A stretch of 64,000 bases of DNA from an uncultured Treponema sp. (GTDB taxonomy: Bacteria; Spirochaetota; Spirochaetia; Treponematales; Treponemataceae), in the NCBI GenBank assembly GCA_947165895.1, contig CAMVCB010000005.1, positions 124,001-188,000 on the forward strand, read 5' to 3'. Of this stretch, positions 48,733 through 58,339 are shown in pieces. The notes beneath the pieces were generated by a model. That model made no database searches, was not told the DNA's origin, and saw only the letters and a list, made by a program, of their open reading frames with translations. The translations under genes and the position numbers were made by a program. How positions within the stretch are numbered: position 1 is the stretch's first letter; the number at the start of each line of letters is the position of its first letter.

Positions 48733-51339
48733 TTAGGATTGATTTTCGACCGCAGCCGAAATTCTCAAAAAAGTAATTTCACTTTTCCAGTTGAAAACGG
48801 TTTTTGAGCAGGCGGCAAGAAGCAGATTTACGATTTTCTGTAAATCGGCAGTGCCGACAGCTTCGCACATTTTGGCTCCATAGGCAGAATCGGCATTAAA
48901 CCATTTTTCAATGTCATCCGGGGTAATGCGGCGTTTTTCAATTACTTCCTGTGTTGCGGCTTTTACTGTAAGGCCCCGCTTTCGGAAGGTGTTGGCAATA
49001 AAACTTCCGTCCCAGCTGAAAAGCGGATTATCCTGATTTCCAAAAAATTCTTCCTCTGCTTCTTCCATTTTATCAAGAATCGGGGCAAAGGAGCCTAAGG
49101 TTTCCGGCGTTAAAATCTGGCTGGAAACAAGCCGGCCGATATGCTGGCCTTTACATGGAATTTTCTGGGAAATGATTGCGGTCCAGCCCTTGGCAAGAGG
49201 ACTTTCCCAGGCAAAAACTTCGTCATCAGAAGTTACCATAGGGGTTTCGCTTTCTGAAAGAACATTCTGCAAAATATCAGCTTCTGCCTTCTGCGGCGTC
49301 AGCACTCCCTTAATTCCGTCTGCCAGTGCAATAATCGAAGCTTCCGACGCAAAGGGGTCAACAAAGAAGAGCCTGTCAAAAAGGGCTCCTTTATACTGGA
49401 ACTGCACCAGTACGTCGTAAAAATCTTTTTCAGTCATAAAGTCCTGAGACATAGTCTGTCCGCGAACCTTAAGAATAGGGCGGTCAAGAGTTCCCAGGGT
49501 GCGGCCATACTGCTCCAGAATCTGCTTTCCCTGTTCTGTTCGGCAGACACCGCAGGTTACTCCCTCAGGAGTTTTTCTTGCAACTTCCCACAAAAGAAGT
49601 CCGTTATCCGCATTCCAGACAAGAGAGCGGTGGTGACGGGCAAGCTCCGCCATGGAAATCATGCTGTCTCTGATTCCAAGAAGCACTTCGGCCCGGTTCG
49701 AATCAAGGCGCTGCTGCCAGAAGCGGTCGGCCCGGTTTAAGATGACATTCTTTGAAGCATCCTTTGGGCTGAAGGTAAGGTTTTCTGCCTTTTTGCTGTC
49801 GCCGCTTTTAAAATGCTCGTTAATCCACCACTGGCTGATAGGATTTTCCCCGAATTCTGATTTTGCGCAGGATTTTGCGGTAGGTGAGCGCATTCCCGGC
49901 TCGGGCATAAGGTTGATTGAACCCGTTTCTTCCGGGGCGGTTGCAAGTTCGTCTACATTTATATCATCCGGCGAGTTTGCCTTTTCAAGAATAGATGCAA
50001 TCTGAAGCTCTCGCAGAGAAAGAACGTCGTCGCGAATCTGACCTTCATAGCCCTGTGTGCTTGGTGTATAAAATACCCTTCCGACAAGGCTGTCTGGTAA
50101 ATACTGCTGGGCAACCCAGTGGTCGCGGTAAGCGTGAGGGTAGAGGTAGCCGGAGCCGTGGCCAAAGCCTTCTGCATCCCGGCTGGAATCTTTGAGGTGA
50201 TTTGGTACTTCAATGTCTTCTTTTTCAACTGCGGCCAGGGCGTCAAAAAAGGCCATGCTGGAGTTTGATTTTTTTGCAGTAGCTAAATAAAGGGCTGCGT
50301 GGGCAAGAAAGTAGCGGCCTTCTGGCATTCCCACCCGGTCAAAAGCCTGGGCACAGGATTCCACAACGGAAATTGCCATAGGATCTGCAAGACCTGTGTC
50401 TTCGCAGGCAGAAATCAGCATGCGGCGGAAAATGAAATGAGGATCTTCTCCGGCGCGAACCATGCGGGCCAGCCAGTAAACGGCAGCATCCGGGTCGCGG
50501 CCCCGCAGTGATTTTATAAAAGCCGAAATAATATCGTAGTGGTAGTCGCCGTCGCGGTCGTAAAGGACAACCTTTTTCTGAATGGACTCTTCTGCGGCTT
50601 CTTTGGAAACGTAAATCTGGCTTCCCCAGGCAGGAACCGGCGGATCATCGTATGGCCGCCAGATTTCCGGCGTTGTTTCTACGGCAAGCTCCAGGGCGTT
50701 CAAAAGGGAACGGGCATCACCGTTTGCGGTTTCAATCAGATGCTCAAGGGCGCCCTCTTCAAACTCCACCTTCCAGTGTCCGTAGCCCCGCTCTGTATCA
50801 TTCAAAGCCTGGTTTGCGGCCTTTCTTAAATCATCTTTTGTAAGTGCCTTAAGCTGAAAAACCCGGGAACGGCTGACAAGAGCCTTATTTACTTCAAAAA
50901 AAGGATTTTCGGTAGTTGCACCAATCAAAATTATTGTTCCGTTTTCTACCCAGGGCAGAAGGGCGTCCTGCTGGCTTTTATTCCAGCGGTGAACTTCGTC
51001 AACAAAAAGGATTGTGCGGCGGTTATAAAGATTGTAAAAATCCTCAGCCTTTTTGATTGAATCGCGGATATCCGCAACGCCTGTCAAAACGGCATTCAGC
51101 GTAATAAAGTTTGATTTTGTATGATTGGCAATTACTCGGGCAAGGGTGGTTTTTCCGCTTCCCGGCGGGCCGTAAAAAATGACAGATGTAAGCTGGTCTG
51201 CGGCAATGGCGCGGCGCAGCAGGCGTCCCTTTCCAACTATGTGGTCCTGACCAATGTATTCATCAAGATTGCGGGGCCGCATGCGGGCTGCCAGCGGTTC
51301 TGTAGAGCGTTTTGCCTGGGAAAATAAATCATCTGCCAT
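48733..51339 (-). CDS. rarA: RarA/MgsA AAA+ ATPase fused to a C-terminal methyltransferase-like domain
   Basis: An 868-residue protein. Residues 1-430 are a complete RarA/MgsA replication-fork maintenance ATPase: Walker [10 protein letters not shown] (57-65), Walker [11 protein letters not shown], sensor [12 protein letters not shown], and the C-terminal tetramer domain up to [20 protein letters not shown]. Most RarA proteins end there. Residues ~470-868 are an extra domain with a Rossmann-like stretch [29 protein letters not shown] that looks like a SAM methyltransferase core without a clear glycine motif I. The start lies seven bases after TATACT and lacks a Shine-Dalgarno sequence. The role of the added domain is unknown. 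Confidence 0.88.
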   Translation of the reverse strand: MADDLFSQAKRSTEPLAARMRPRNLDEYIGQDHIVGKGRLLRRAIAADQLTSVIFYGPPGSGKTTLARVIANHTKSNFITLNAVLTGVADIRDSIKKAEDFYNLYNRRTILFVDEVHRWNKSQQDALLPWVENGTIILIGATTENPFFEVNKALVSRSRVFQLKALTKDDLRKAANQALNDTERGYGHWKVEFEEGALEHLIETANGDARSLLNALELAVETTPEIWRPYDDPPVPAWGSQIYVSKEAAEESIQKKVVLYDRDGDYHYDIISAFIKSLRGRDPDAAVYWLARMVRAGEDPHFIFRRMLISACEDTGLADPMAISVVESCAQAFDRVGMPEGRYFLAHAALYLATAKKSNSSMAFFDALAAVEKEDIEVPNHLKDSSRDAEGFGHGSGYLYPHAYRDHWVAQQYLPDSLVGRVFYTPSTQGYEGQIRDDVLSLRELQIASILEKANSPDDINVDELATAPEETGSINLMPEPGMRSPTAKSCAKSEFGENPISQWWINEHFKSGDSKKAENLTFSPKDASKNVILNRADRFWQQRLDSNRAEVLLGIRDSMISMAELARHHRSLVWNADNGLLLWEVARKTPEGVTCGVCRTEQGKQILEQYGRTLGTLDRPILKVRGQTMSQDFMTEKDFYDVLVQFQYKGALFDRLFFVDPFASEASIIALADGIKGVLTPQKAEADILQNVLSESETPMVTSDDEVFAWESPLAKGWTAIISQKIPCKGQHIGRLVSSQILTPETLGSFAPILDKMEEAEEEFFGNQDNPLFSWDGSFIANTFRKRGLTVKAATQEVIEKRRITPDDIEKWFNADSAYGAKMCEAVGTADLQKIVNLLLAACSKTVFNWKSEITFLRISAAVENQS

Positions 51340-51346
51340 AGGAAAC

Positions 51347-51352
51347 AGTATA
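51347..51352 (-). promoter_or_regulatory. -10 box of rarA, leaderless type
   Basis: TATACT on the minus strand, seven bases before the ATG at 51339. Confidence 0.5.
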
Positions 51353-51399
51353 TAACAGAAATTGATAAAAATCTGTTTAAAAATATAAAAACTGCTTTC

Positions 51400-51608
51400 G
51401 CGTAGATGCTTATGTTACCTTTGCAGCTGGGCTTACGCTGCATTGTGTACTAAAACACAAGTCTTCGCATTTTTTGTGAAAAAATCCTGCGACCTTTCGC
51501 AAGCGAAAGTCTCGGATTTTTTCTTTGGAAGTCTCCAAAAATGCTCACAATGTGTTTTGTACCCAATTCCGCTTCCGCCCATCTGCAGTGCAACCTGCAT
51601 CCTTGCGC
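51400..51608. repeat. 209-bp nested imperfect palindrome
   Basis: Outer arms 51400-51459 and 51551-51608 pair with a few bulges: GCGTA/TTGCGC, GATGC/GCATC, TGCAG-C-TGGGC/GCCCA-T-CTGCA and GTAC-T-AAAACACA/TGTGTTTTGTAC. Inner arms are GCATTTTT/AAAAATGC (467-474/537-544), AAAAAATCC/GGATTTTTT (479-487/514-522) and CTTTCGC/GCGAAAG (494-500/503-509). It occupies most of the gap between the 51625 lipoprotein and rarA, both on the minus strand. The A- and T-rich inner arms could terminate transcription in both directions. Confidence 0.65.
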
Positions 51609-51624
51609 TTTCTTAAATTTCAGT

Positions 51625-52899
51625 TTATTCGCGGTTCCAGTTTCCGCGGGCAGGGTAGTAGCTCCAGAGGCCTATGCTTGAGTAGGCAACGCCGGTTGAA
51701 GAGCCGGTGCCGGCTATTCCGATGGCGGCGTAGAGGGCGCTGGCAAGCTCTGCTTCTGCAGGATTTGCGTTCAAAAGGGCATATACGTGGTAGCCGGATG
51801 TAATCTGAGACTCGGCGTTAGTCTTGAATTTTGTTGTTCCTGTTGGAACGCCATTGTTAAGATCTGATTTTGTAATTCCGCCGTAAGTTGAAATGCCGGT
51901 GCTTGCGTCCCAGGTTCCCATACCGATGATGATTGAATCAGCACAGACTGCGAGGGCTGTAATTGTTCTGTTTGCACCGATTGATCCGCCGTAACCAGCT
52001 TCAGTCTGATAGTGGAGATAAGAACCGTTTGCATAGTAAAGCTTTGTTGCATCTGTAGTTGCTGTTTCATTTGTTACTGCTGACGGATTATTAAAGAATT
52101 TATATTCACTGTCAAACCAGGCAGCTCCGTAAACGTTTACCTTATTTGAAACAAGGTCTGTGTAGAGAGTATTTCCGCCCCAGGCTTTATCAATTGCATA
52201 AGGTTTGATAGCTCCATCAGCAAGCTCATAATATTTTGGAGTAAGAATTGTAGAATCCGAAGTATTTACGGCATTATATTTTCCGCTTCTGATAAATACT
52301 TTTCTGTGCTCTGGTTTTACTGCATTTGTGCTGAAGAGGCTGAAGGCTGAATAGTAATAGCCTGTTGAAGAATATTTATAAACCTTAAAAATTGCACCTG
52401 AATTACCTGATTTTGATTCATCAAGCAGGGTCCAGTCTGCAGCATCAAGTGTTATGCTGTTTAATGAAGTGATTTTTGCACGGCGGAGTCGAAGCAGGTC
52501 AGGAGCAACAGTTCCGTCATCATTATCGTTTTTGTAGGTGCAGGAAAGAATATAAAGATATTCACTGTCTGCTACGATTTTGATAATCTGCTCGCCGTTG
52601 TGCTTTGAGCCATAATAATCATAAGAATGCAGGCTGAAAGGAAGGGCTCCGTAAGTTTGCCAGCTTCCGTGACTTCTGTTATCTGCCCTTTTGTAGCGCA
52701 TTCCCCCGTCAGCATTTAAAATCAGAAATTCTGTTCCGCTGGCGTTATATCTTGCAATATGGGCAATTGAGCCTGAAACAGTTGCATCTTCGGATACAAC
52801 ATCATTTATTACTCCGTCGAAAGCCGGATTATCACAGGCTGTAAAGAAAAAAGGTGTGATTAAAGCTATAGCCGCAAAAAGTTTTACAATTTTTTTCAT
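51625..52899 (-). CDS. Lipoprotein, possibly beta-propeller-like, unknown function
   Basis: A 424-residue lipoprotein. The signal peptide (MKKIVKLFAAIALITPFFFTAC) has a lipobox FTAC. The body has repeating beta units with patterns such as EYLYILSCTYKNDNDDG and GTEFLILNADGGMRYKR, which suggests a beta-propeller or other beta-rich extracellular fold. No named family is recognised. The ATG at 52899 follows AGGA. It lies 32 bp after the OMP gene at 52932 on the same strand and is probably cotranscribed with it. Confidence 0.7.
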   Translation of the reverse strand: MKKIVKLFAAIALITPFFFTACDNPAFDGVINDVVSEDATVSGSIAHIARYNASGTEFLILNADGGMRYKRADNRSHGSWQTYGALPFSLHSYDYYGSKHNGEQIIKIVADSEYLYILSCTYKNDNDDGTVAPDLLRLRRAKITSLNSITLDAADWTLLDESKSGNSGAIFKVYKYSSTGYYYSAFSLFSTNAVKPEHRKVFIRSGKYNAVNTSDSTILTPKYYELADGAIKPYAIDKAWGGNTLYTDLVSNKVNVYGAAWFDSEYKFFNNPSAVTNETATTDATKLYYANGSYLHYQTEAGYGGSIGANRTITALAVCADSIIIGMGTWDASTGISTYGGITKSDLNNGVPTGTTKFKTNAESQITSGYHVYALLNANPAEAELASALYAAIGIAGTGSSTGVAYSSIGLWSYYPARGNWNRE

Positions 52900-52931
52900 A
52901 TTCAAATCCTAATTAAGTATTCTGGCAAATC

Positions 52932-53528
52932 CTAGAAGTGGTAGCGTACTGCAAGAGATGCTGTCTGGAATAAGCCATGGAAATCTTTTCCATTGTTTTC
53001 GCTGCTTTTCCAGCCTGGAGTTTCAACTGTCCACATAAAGAATGAAGTCAAGCCGAATGACCATGATTCGCTGAAGCGGTAGAAGGCACCTGCCTCAGCC
53101 TTGAGTGTGAAGGCCGGAAAGTAGGTCATGTTTGCCCAGGTGTGGTCTGCAATACCCATTGTAAGGAAGAATGGGAATTCAAATTTTCCGATGGTCGGCT
53201 GAGCCATTGCACCAAAAGTGATTGGCACCATAAAAAGAGCCTTGTTACCGATTGAGAACTCGCTTGAAACAGAAATTTCACCGCCGAGTGCCAGCCAGGT
53301 ATTCAAAAATCTGTAATAACCGATTGTTGCCTGAACACCAGGCCAGAGTTTTCCCTCAAAATTTAAAGGGAAGATGGCTCCAAGTTCAATCTTCAAAAAC
53401 TGATCTCCCGGACCGTTCTGGAGATATTCATAATCATCCTCGTAAATATCAGGTTCGTTAGCGTCCTGGGCAAAAATTGTTCCTGCAAAAATTGAAAGAA
53501 CCAGTAGCAGTGAAAGAATGCGCTTCAT
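52932..53528 (-). CDS. Outer-membrane beta-barrel protein
   Basis: A 198-residue protein with a cleavable signal peptide (1-20, IFAQ) and alternating hydrophobic strands with aromatic girdles (LKIELGAIFPLNF, VQATIGYYRFL, LALGGEISVSSEF, FFLTMGIADHTW, SLAVRYHF). It ends in a terminal Phe with the R-Y-H-F pattern expected of a BamA-recognised beta-signal. Size suggests an eight-stranded barrel such as OmpW/OmpA-type proteins. A GGAAACC site precedes the ATG. It is likely cotranscribed with the lipoprotein 51625-52899. The function is unknown. Confidence 0.8.
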   Translation of the reverse strand: MKRILSLLLVLSIFAGTIFAQDANEPDIYEDDYEYLQNGPGDQFLKIELGAIFPLNFEGKLWPGVQATIGYYRFLNTWLALGGEISVSSEFSIGNKALFMVPITFGAMAQPTIGKFEFPFFLTMGIADHTWANMTYFPAFTLKAEAGAFYRFSESWSFGLTSFFMWTVETPGWKSSENNGKDFHGLFQTASLAVRYHF

Positions 53529-53647
53529 AAAGGTTTCCTTTTTGTATTAATAATATGGATATTTTATCTCAAAAATTTTATTATGCTACATCATATAGAT
53601 TTTAGCGATATTTATCAATTAAACAGAATTGTGGAGTAAAGGTTACT

Positions 53648-54526
53648 ATGAGTGCTGTAATTATCGATGGAAAACAGGTGGCTGCGGACGTACGTGCAGA
53701 TGTTGCAAAAAAAGTGGCAGAATTAAAGACAAGGGGAATTGAAGCCTGTCTGGCAGTTATTCTGGTAGGCGAAAATCCGGCCAGTGTAAGTTATGTTACT
53801 GGTAAACAGAAGGCTCTTGCTGAAGTCGGAATGAAAGACCGCAGCGTTCATCTTCCGGAATCAACTTCCGAAGCTGAGCTTCTCAAGCTGATTGAGCAGT
53901 TAAACGCAGATCCGACAGTTCACGGAATCCTTGTTCAGCTCCCCCTTCCAAAGCATATCAACGAAGATAAAGTGATTATGGCTATCAGCCCGGAAAAAGA
54001 CGTAGACGGCTTCCATCCTGTAAACGTTGGTAACATGCTGATTGGACGTCCGGGCTATTTGCCCTGCACCCCTCACGGAGTAATTGTCCTTCTCCGCAAG
54101 GCCGGAATTGAAACAAGCGGAAAGCACGCAGTTGTAATCGGCCGTTCAAATATTGTAGGGAAACCTGTTGCGGCACTTCTTGCCCGCAAAGACGTTAATT
54201 GTACTGTAACAATGTGTCATACCGGAACTAAAAATATGGCAGAAATCACCCGTCAGGCAGATATCATCGTTGTTGCCAGTGGCCGTCCTCACACACTTAC
54301 CGCTGATATGGTAAAAGAGGGCGCAGTTGTAATTGATGTTGGTGTAAACCGCATTCCTGATTCCAGCAAAAAATCAGGCTTCAGACTTGTAGGCGACTGC
54401 GATTTTGATGATTTGAAGGAAAAAACAAGCTTTATTACGCCGGTTCCGGGCGGAGTAGGACCTATGACAATCGCAATGCTGATGCAGAACACTCTTGAAA
54501 GTGCGGAAAGAAGACTTTCAAAATAG
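53648..54526 (+). CDS. folD: Methylenetetrahydrofolate dehydrogenase/cyclohydrolase
   Basis: A 292-residue bifunctional enzyme that interconverts 5,10-methylene- and 10-formyl-tetrahydrofolate. Typical motifs are YVTGKQKA (catalytic Lys region), the signature [25 protein letters not shown] for nucleotide binding and the C-terminal [19 protein letters not shown] lies 14 bases before the ATG. Length is normal. Confidence 0.97.
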   Translation: MSAVIIDGKQVAADVRADVAKKVAELKTRGIEACLAVILVGENPASVSYVTGKQKALAEVGMKDRSVHLPESTSEAELLKLIEQLNADPTVHGILVQLPLPKHINEDKVIMAISPEKDVDGFHPVNVGNMLIGRPGYLPCTPHGVIVLLRKAGIETSGKHAVVIGRSNIVGKPVAALLARKDVNCTVTMCHTGTKNMAEITRQADIIVVASGRPHTLTADMVKEGAVVIDVGVNRIPDSSKKSGFRLVGDCDFDDLKEKTSFITPVPGGVGPMTIAMLMQNTLESAERRLSK

Positions 54527-54562
54527 AATCATACTAGCTTGAAAAATGCTTTCGCGGATATG

Positions 54563-54625
54563 CACGGATTTTCACGGATAAAAAACTATCTGTGTCCCAT
54601 CTGTGTTTATCCGTGTTCATCCGTG
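54563..54625. repeat. Palindrome of ATCCGTG-type words
   Basis: CACGGAT (563-569) and CACGGATAAA (573-582) pair with TTTATCCGTG (606-615) and ATCCGTG (619-625), with a symmetric 3-base internal loop. The right side reads as four near-tandem decamers ATCYGTGTYY. The left flank has GCTTTCGCG (54548-54556), as at 51394 and 17886. It lies between the convergent folD and HAD genes. Confidence 0.6.
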
Positions 54626-55300
54626 TCAAAAAATCAAGTCTTTCAGCCCTAAAAGCGTTTTCTTCTCTGCAAAGAGCAAACTCTTGATTTCCTCGGTCGG
54701 CTGGTCCTGGTCGGGAACCATAACTACCTTACAGCCGGCGCGGTATGCGCTGGTCACACCGTTGGGGGAATCTTCAACGGCTATGCAGTCTTCCGGGGCA
54801 AAGCCCAGCTGTTTGCAGGCGTAAAGGTAAATGTCCGGCGAAGGCTTTCCTTCCTTTACCATAGTGGCAGAAATCACCCGGTCAAAATATTCAAGAATTC
54901 CGGCTTTTTTCAGATATCGCTCGCTTCTGTCCTGAGGTGAAGCTGTTGCTACGGCACGCACAATCCCCCTTTCTTTCAAAAAGTCCAGAATTTCCAGACA
55001 ACCGGCCTTCAGCTGCAAGCCGTTTTTTTCAATAGTTTCTTCCATTAATTTCGAGCGGTAAGAGCGCACTGCCTCGTAATCAAAATCAGGATCCCCGCTC
55101 ATTTCTTTTAAAATTCCGGGAGCAAAAGGTCTTCCCAGAGAGCGAAGACTCAAAGCCTGTTCGTCAGTCATCGAATAGCCGAAATGTTCAAAAGCCGCCG
55201 GCCAGCATTTGCGGAAATATTTTTCTGTATCGAGAATGGTTCCGTCCAGATCAAAAAGAACTGCCTTAATTGTATTTCCCGCTTTATTAGTTTTATTCAT
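54626..55300 (-). CDS. HAD-superfamily phosphatase (beta-phosphoglucomutase/phosphatase-like)
   Basis: A 224-residue HAD-IA protein. Motif I is VLFDLDGTILDTE (14-26), motif II VATASPQDR, the conserved Lys KEGKPSPDIYLYA, and motif III/IV AVEDSPNGVTSAYRAGCKVVMV. This is the layout of phosphoglycolate phosphatase, beta-phosphoglucomutase and sugar phosphatases. The start lies seven bases after TATACT (leaderless). It is divergent from miaB, 61 bp away. The substrate is unknown. Confidence 0.88.
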   Translation of the reverse strand: MNKTNKAGNTIKAVLFDLDGTILDTEKYFRKCWPAAFEHFGYSMTDEQALSLRSLGRPFAPGILKEMSGDPDFDYEAVRSYRSKLMEETIEKNGLQLKAGCLEILDFLKERGIVRAVATASPQDRSERYLKKAGILEYFDRVISATMVKEGKPSPDIYLYACKQLGFAPEDCIAVEDSPNGVTSAYRAGCKVVMVPDQDQPTEEIKSLLFAEKKTLLGLKDLIF

Positions 55301-55307
55301 ATAAAAG

Positions 55308-55352
55308 AGTATATCATATATGGGGGATTTTTTTATTTATTTATGCTAGAAT
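55308..55352. promoter_or_regulatory. Divergent promoters of HAD gene and miaB
   Basis: Minus strand: TATACT (plus 55308-55313), seven bases before the HAD ATG. Plus strand: TGCTAGAAT (55344-55352), an extended -10, nine bases before the miaB ATG. Neither gene has a Shine-Dalgarno sequence. Confidence 0.55.
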
Positions 55353-55361
55353 GCCCCTTAC

Positions 55362-56819
55362 ATGAAAACATATTTTTTTGAAACATACGGCTGCGAAATG
55401 AATATTGCAGAATCTGCGGCCGTGGAACAGCTTTTAATTGCCCGCGGCTGGAAACAGGCCTCATCAGCACAGGTGGCCGACATGGCAATCATCAACACCT
55501 GCTCGGTACGCGAAACTGCCGAAAACCGCATTATGGGCCGTCTGGGCTGGTTCAACGGACTTAAGGCTGTGCGCGCTAAAAAACTTGGCGCCAAAACAAA
55601 AATGCTGGATGAAGCCGTAGAATGGGTTAAGGACGGAGCAAAGCCTTTAACTCTTGTTGTTATGGGCTGCATGGCAGAACGCCTTTTGAAAACCTTCCAG
55701 AAGGATTATCCTTTTATTGACTACGTTGTTGGAACATACGCAAAATATCAGTTTTCGGAAATTATCAGCGCAGTAGAAGAAGGCCGCAAGCCTTTTGAAC
55801 TTGATGATTCCAGCAGCTATAAGTTTGCAAGCCTTTCCGCAGAGCCAGGCGCTTTTTCTACCTTTGTGCCTATCATGCACGGCTGCAACAACTTCTGTAC
55901 TTACTGCATCGTCCCTTATGTCCGCGGTCGTGAAATCAGCCGGCCAGTCTGTGAGATTTTGCGCGAGCTGGACATTCTGAACGGCTATGGCGTAAAAGAA
56001 ATTACTTTGATTGGACAGAATGTAAATTCTTATAAAGGTGAAATTGAAAACAACCTTTTTGCAGGCAAAAAGGTTGCAACAGCCGTTACGGAAACAGAAA
56101 TTGGTGGCAAAGTTACGACGGCTGTAAACTTTTCTGGTCTCCTTCAAATTATCGCAGACCACCTGCGCGAAACAAAATCTGGCATCCAGTGGGTCCGCTT
56201 TATGTCGTCACACCCTAAGGATTTTACAGACGACGTAATCGATGTAATTGCAAAAGAGGATGTTATCTGCCGTCATATCCATCTTCCGGTTCAGCACGGC
56301 TCAACAGCTGTCCTTAAGGCAATGAACCGCCGCTACACCCGCGAGCAGTATCTGGATCTTGTAAAACGCATAAAAGAGCGCATCCCGGACGTTTCCCTCA
56401 CAACAGACATCATGATGGGCTTCCCTGGCGAAACTGAGCAGGATGTAGAAGACACCCTGGACTTAATGCGTCAGGTAAAATATGAATCTGCCATGATGTA
56501 CTATTATAATCCGCGTGAAGGAACTCCTGCCGCAAAAATGGAGCAGCTTCCGGAGCAGGTGAGAAAAGACCGCCTGCAGCGCGTTATCGATTTACAGCTT
56601 GAACACACCCACGAGCAGATGAGTAAACGCGTTGGCAGTGTGATGAAGGTTCTTGTAGAAAGCGTAAGCCGCGACGACAAGACCGAGCTTCTTGGTCAGA
56701 CCGAGCAGCATGAAAAGGTTGCCTTTAAGGCTGAAAAAAGTTTAATCGGCAAGTTTGTAAACGTAAAAATAACGGAGTTGAGCGGAAATACCTTTCGTGG
56801 TAAGATAGAATCATGGTAG
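55362..56819 (+). CDS. miaB: tRNA-2-methylthio-N6-dimethylallyladenosine synthase
   Basis: A 485-residue radical-SAM methylthiotransferase that makes ms2i6A37 in tRNA. The N-terminal MTTase domain has three cluster-binding cysteines (TYGCEMN, NTCSVRE, MGCMAER); the radical SAM motif is GCNNFCTYCIVPYVRG (CxxxCxxC); a C-terminal TRAM domain ends the protein. It is longer than the E. coli enzyme because of two insertions, one near residues 60-85 and one near 225-255 (KKVATAVTETEIGG region). No ribosome-binding site is seen. It overlaps the next gene by seven bases (ATGGTAG). Confidence 0.96.
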   Translation: MKTYFFETYGCEMNIAESAAVEQLLIARGWKQASSAQVADMAIINTCSVRETAENRIMGRLGWFNGLKAVRAKKLGAKTKMLDEAVEWVKDGAKPLTLVVMGCMAERLLKTFQKDYPFIDYVVGTYAKYQFSEIISAVEEGRKPFELDDSSSYKFASLSAEPGAFSTFVPIMHGCNNFCTYCIVPYVRGREISRPVCEILRELDILNGYGVKEITLIGQNVNSYKGEIENNLFAGKKVATAVTETEIGGKVTTAVNFSGLLQIIADHLRETKSGIQWVRFMSSHPKDFTDDVIDVIAKEDVICRHIHLPVQHGSTAVLKAMNRRYTREQYLDLVKRIKERIPDVSLTTDIMMGFPGETEQDVEDTLDLMRQVKYESAMMYYYNPREGTPAAKMEQLPEQVRKDRLQRVIDLQLEHTHEQMSKRVGSVMKVLVESVSRDDKTELLGQTEQHEKVAFKAEKSLIGKFVNVKITELSGNTFRGKIESW

Positions 56820-57220
56820 TAAGTTTGATTTTTGTTTTAATCCTTGTTGTTTTACTCGCAACATTTATAGGACATAATCTTGGAGCAGAAGCTTTAGTTC
56901 AGCATTTCTGGTTTTTCAAACAGTATGATAATGTTCCAGTAATTCTTCTGGTATTTATTTCCTTTGGTGCGGGAGTTGCTCTTTCTCTTTTGTGTGTGCT
57001 TTTTGCCCGCCTTCGCAAGGCTGATGAGGAGCGTGATTCAAAAAACGCAAGTGATAAAGCAAAAAAAGCTGAAGAAAAGGCTCAGAAGCTTGCTGAAAAA
57101 AATGCAAAACTTGCCGAAAAAGAAGAAAAGAAGCTTAAGAAAAGCAGAAAATCAAAGGACGATGATGTAAATAAAACTCAGGAAATGTCTGCCATCGACC
57201 TTCAGAATATTCAGAAATAG
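56813..57220 (+). CDS. LapA-like membrane protein with basic coiled-coil tail
   Basis: A 135-residue protein. It has two hydrophobic segments (VVSLIFVLILVVLLATFIGHN, 2-22, and VPVILLVFISFGAGVALSLLCVLFA, about 42-67) in the hairpin layout of LapA/DUF1049. A lysine-, glutamate- and alanine-rich helix (about 70-120) with repeated AEK units follows. Its start overlaps the miaB stop and so is translationally coupled. LapA-type proteins help lipid A assembly in enterics, but the function in a spirochaete that may lack LPS is uncertain. The SPOR gene follows 39 bp later. Confidence 0.7.
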   Translation: MVVSLIFVLILVVLLATFIGHNLGAEALVQHFWFFKQYDNVPVILLVFISFGAGVALSLLCVLFARLRKADEERDSKNASDKAKKAEEKAQKLAEKNAKLAEKEEKKLKKSRKSKDDDVNKTQEMSAIDLQNIQK

Positions 57221-57259
57221 AAATCCCGGGCTACAGGGCCTGACGGGTGGGGGATTTTG

Positions 57260-58336
57260 ATGAAAAAACTAATCTTATCTGCGGCTATATCTTTTGCTTT
57301 GGGCGGATTTATTTTTGCCCAGTCTGATGCAAGACAGCTTACTCTTGAAGCTTCCAGAAAAGCCAGCGTTGATGAATCAATCATTTATCTGAAAAATCGA
57401 GTTTCAAAAATTTCTGACCCTGTTCAGAAAAGGGCCCTTTATATTTTTATGGCATCGCTTCAGGAGCAGATGTCTTTTTACAGCGATGCCCAGATTTCCT
57501 ATGCGTCGGCTGCTTCAATCGCTGCTGCAGACGCAGAAGGCTTTCCCAAAAAATCAAATGAACAGCTGGTTCTGGATGCGGTGCGCTGCGCTTTAAGTGC
57601 CGGCGACTCTGATACAGCAGAGCTTTACCTTAATTCTGCTGTCCGCAATTCAAAAAATGCCAGAATCCGTGCCTATATAAAATTGTACAGCCAGTGGAGC
57701 AGACTCTGCCGTGCCGATACCGCCGAAGATTTACAGGAACCGATTTTAATCCTCCAGTCTTATGCAAAAAATGAGGCTATGAGCTTTGTAAAGCCTGCCG
57801 TTCTTCTGACCCTCTGGTACCTTACCGGTGAAAAATCATACGGAGTGGAAATTCAGGGACTTTATCCTAATTCCATGGAAGCGGCTGTTGTAAACGGTGA
57901 TGCCCAGCTTCTGCCGACTCCCTTCTGGTTTTTTGTTCCAAAGAAGGGCGAGGCTGAGCAGGGAACAGGAAGTCTCGCCGCAGTTGAACTTCCAAAAGAC
58001 GAACAGAATGCTGATGCAAACGGGGCAATCAGTCTGCCGGGCCTAAATGCTTCTTCCAGCCCTGCAGCTGCCCAGGCTAGCGGCAATGTCCCTTCTGCCC
58101 CAGCTTCAGCATCCGGCGAAAAATCTGCCTGCAAGCTTCAGGTGGGCTTTTTTGCTTCAAAAAAGAATGCCGAATCCCTCTCTGATGAACTCAAAAAGAA
58201 GGGTTTTTCTCCATATATCACAAGCGAAACCCGTTCCAGCGGCAACACCTATTATCTGGTTTTGCTAAATGATGAAGACGGCTCCCTTGCCGACAGGCTT
58301 CGCAGTAACGGCTACGAGTGCTACGTTGTAGAGTAG
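57260..58336 (+). CDS. SPOR-domain periplasmic protein
   Basis: A 358-residue protein with a signal peptide (1-20, IFAQS), a helical TPR-like part (30-200), a low-complexity Ala/Ser/Pro linker (about 245-290), and a C-terminal SPOR domain (CKLQVGFFASKKNAESLSDELKKKGFSPYI in blocks to the end). SPOR domains bind denuded septal glycan, so the protein probably acts at the division site. The ATG at 57260 follows GGGGGAT; a TTG directly before it is less likely. It is in an apparent miaB/LapA/SPOR operon. Confidence 0.88.
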   Translation: MKKLILSAAISFALGGFIFAQSDARQLTLEASRKASVDESIIYLKNRVSKISDPVQKRALYIFMASLQEQMSFYSDAQISYASAASIAAADAEGFPKKSNEQLVLDAVRCALSAGDSDTAELYLNSAVRNSKNARIRAYIKLYSQWSRLCRADTAEDLQEPILILQSYAKNEAMSFVKPAVLLTLWYLTGEKSYGVEIQGLYPNSMEAAVVNGDAQLLPTPFWFFVPKKGEAEQGTGSLAAVELPKDEQNADANGAISLPGLNASSSPAAAQASGNVPSAPASASGEKSACKLQVGFFASKKNAESLSDELKKKGFSPYITSETRSSGNTYYLVLLNDEDGSLADRLRSNGYECYVVE

Positions 58337-58339
58337 AGC

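Noticed and set aside
56813..57220. Identification as a true LapA
   Set aside because: The two-helix plus coiled-coil layout fits LapA, but the sequence match is weak, so only 'LapA-like' is stated.
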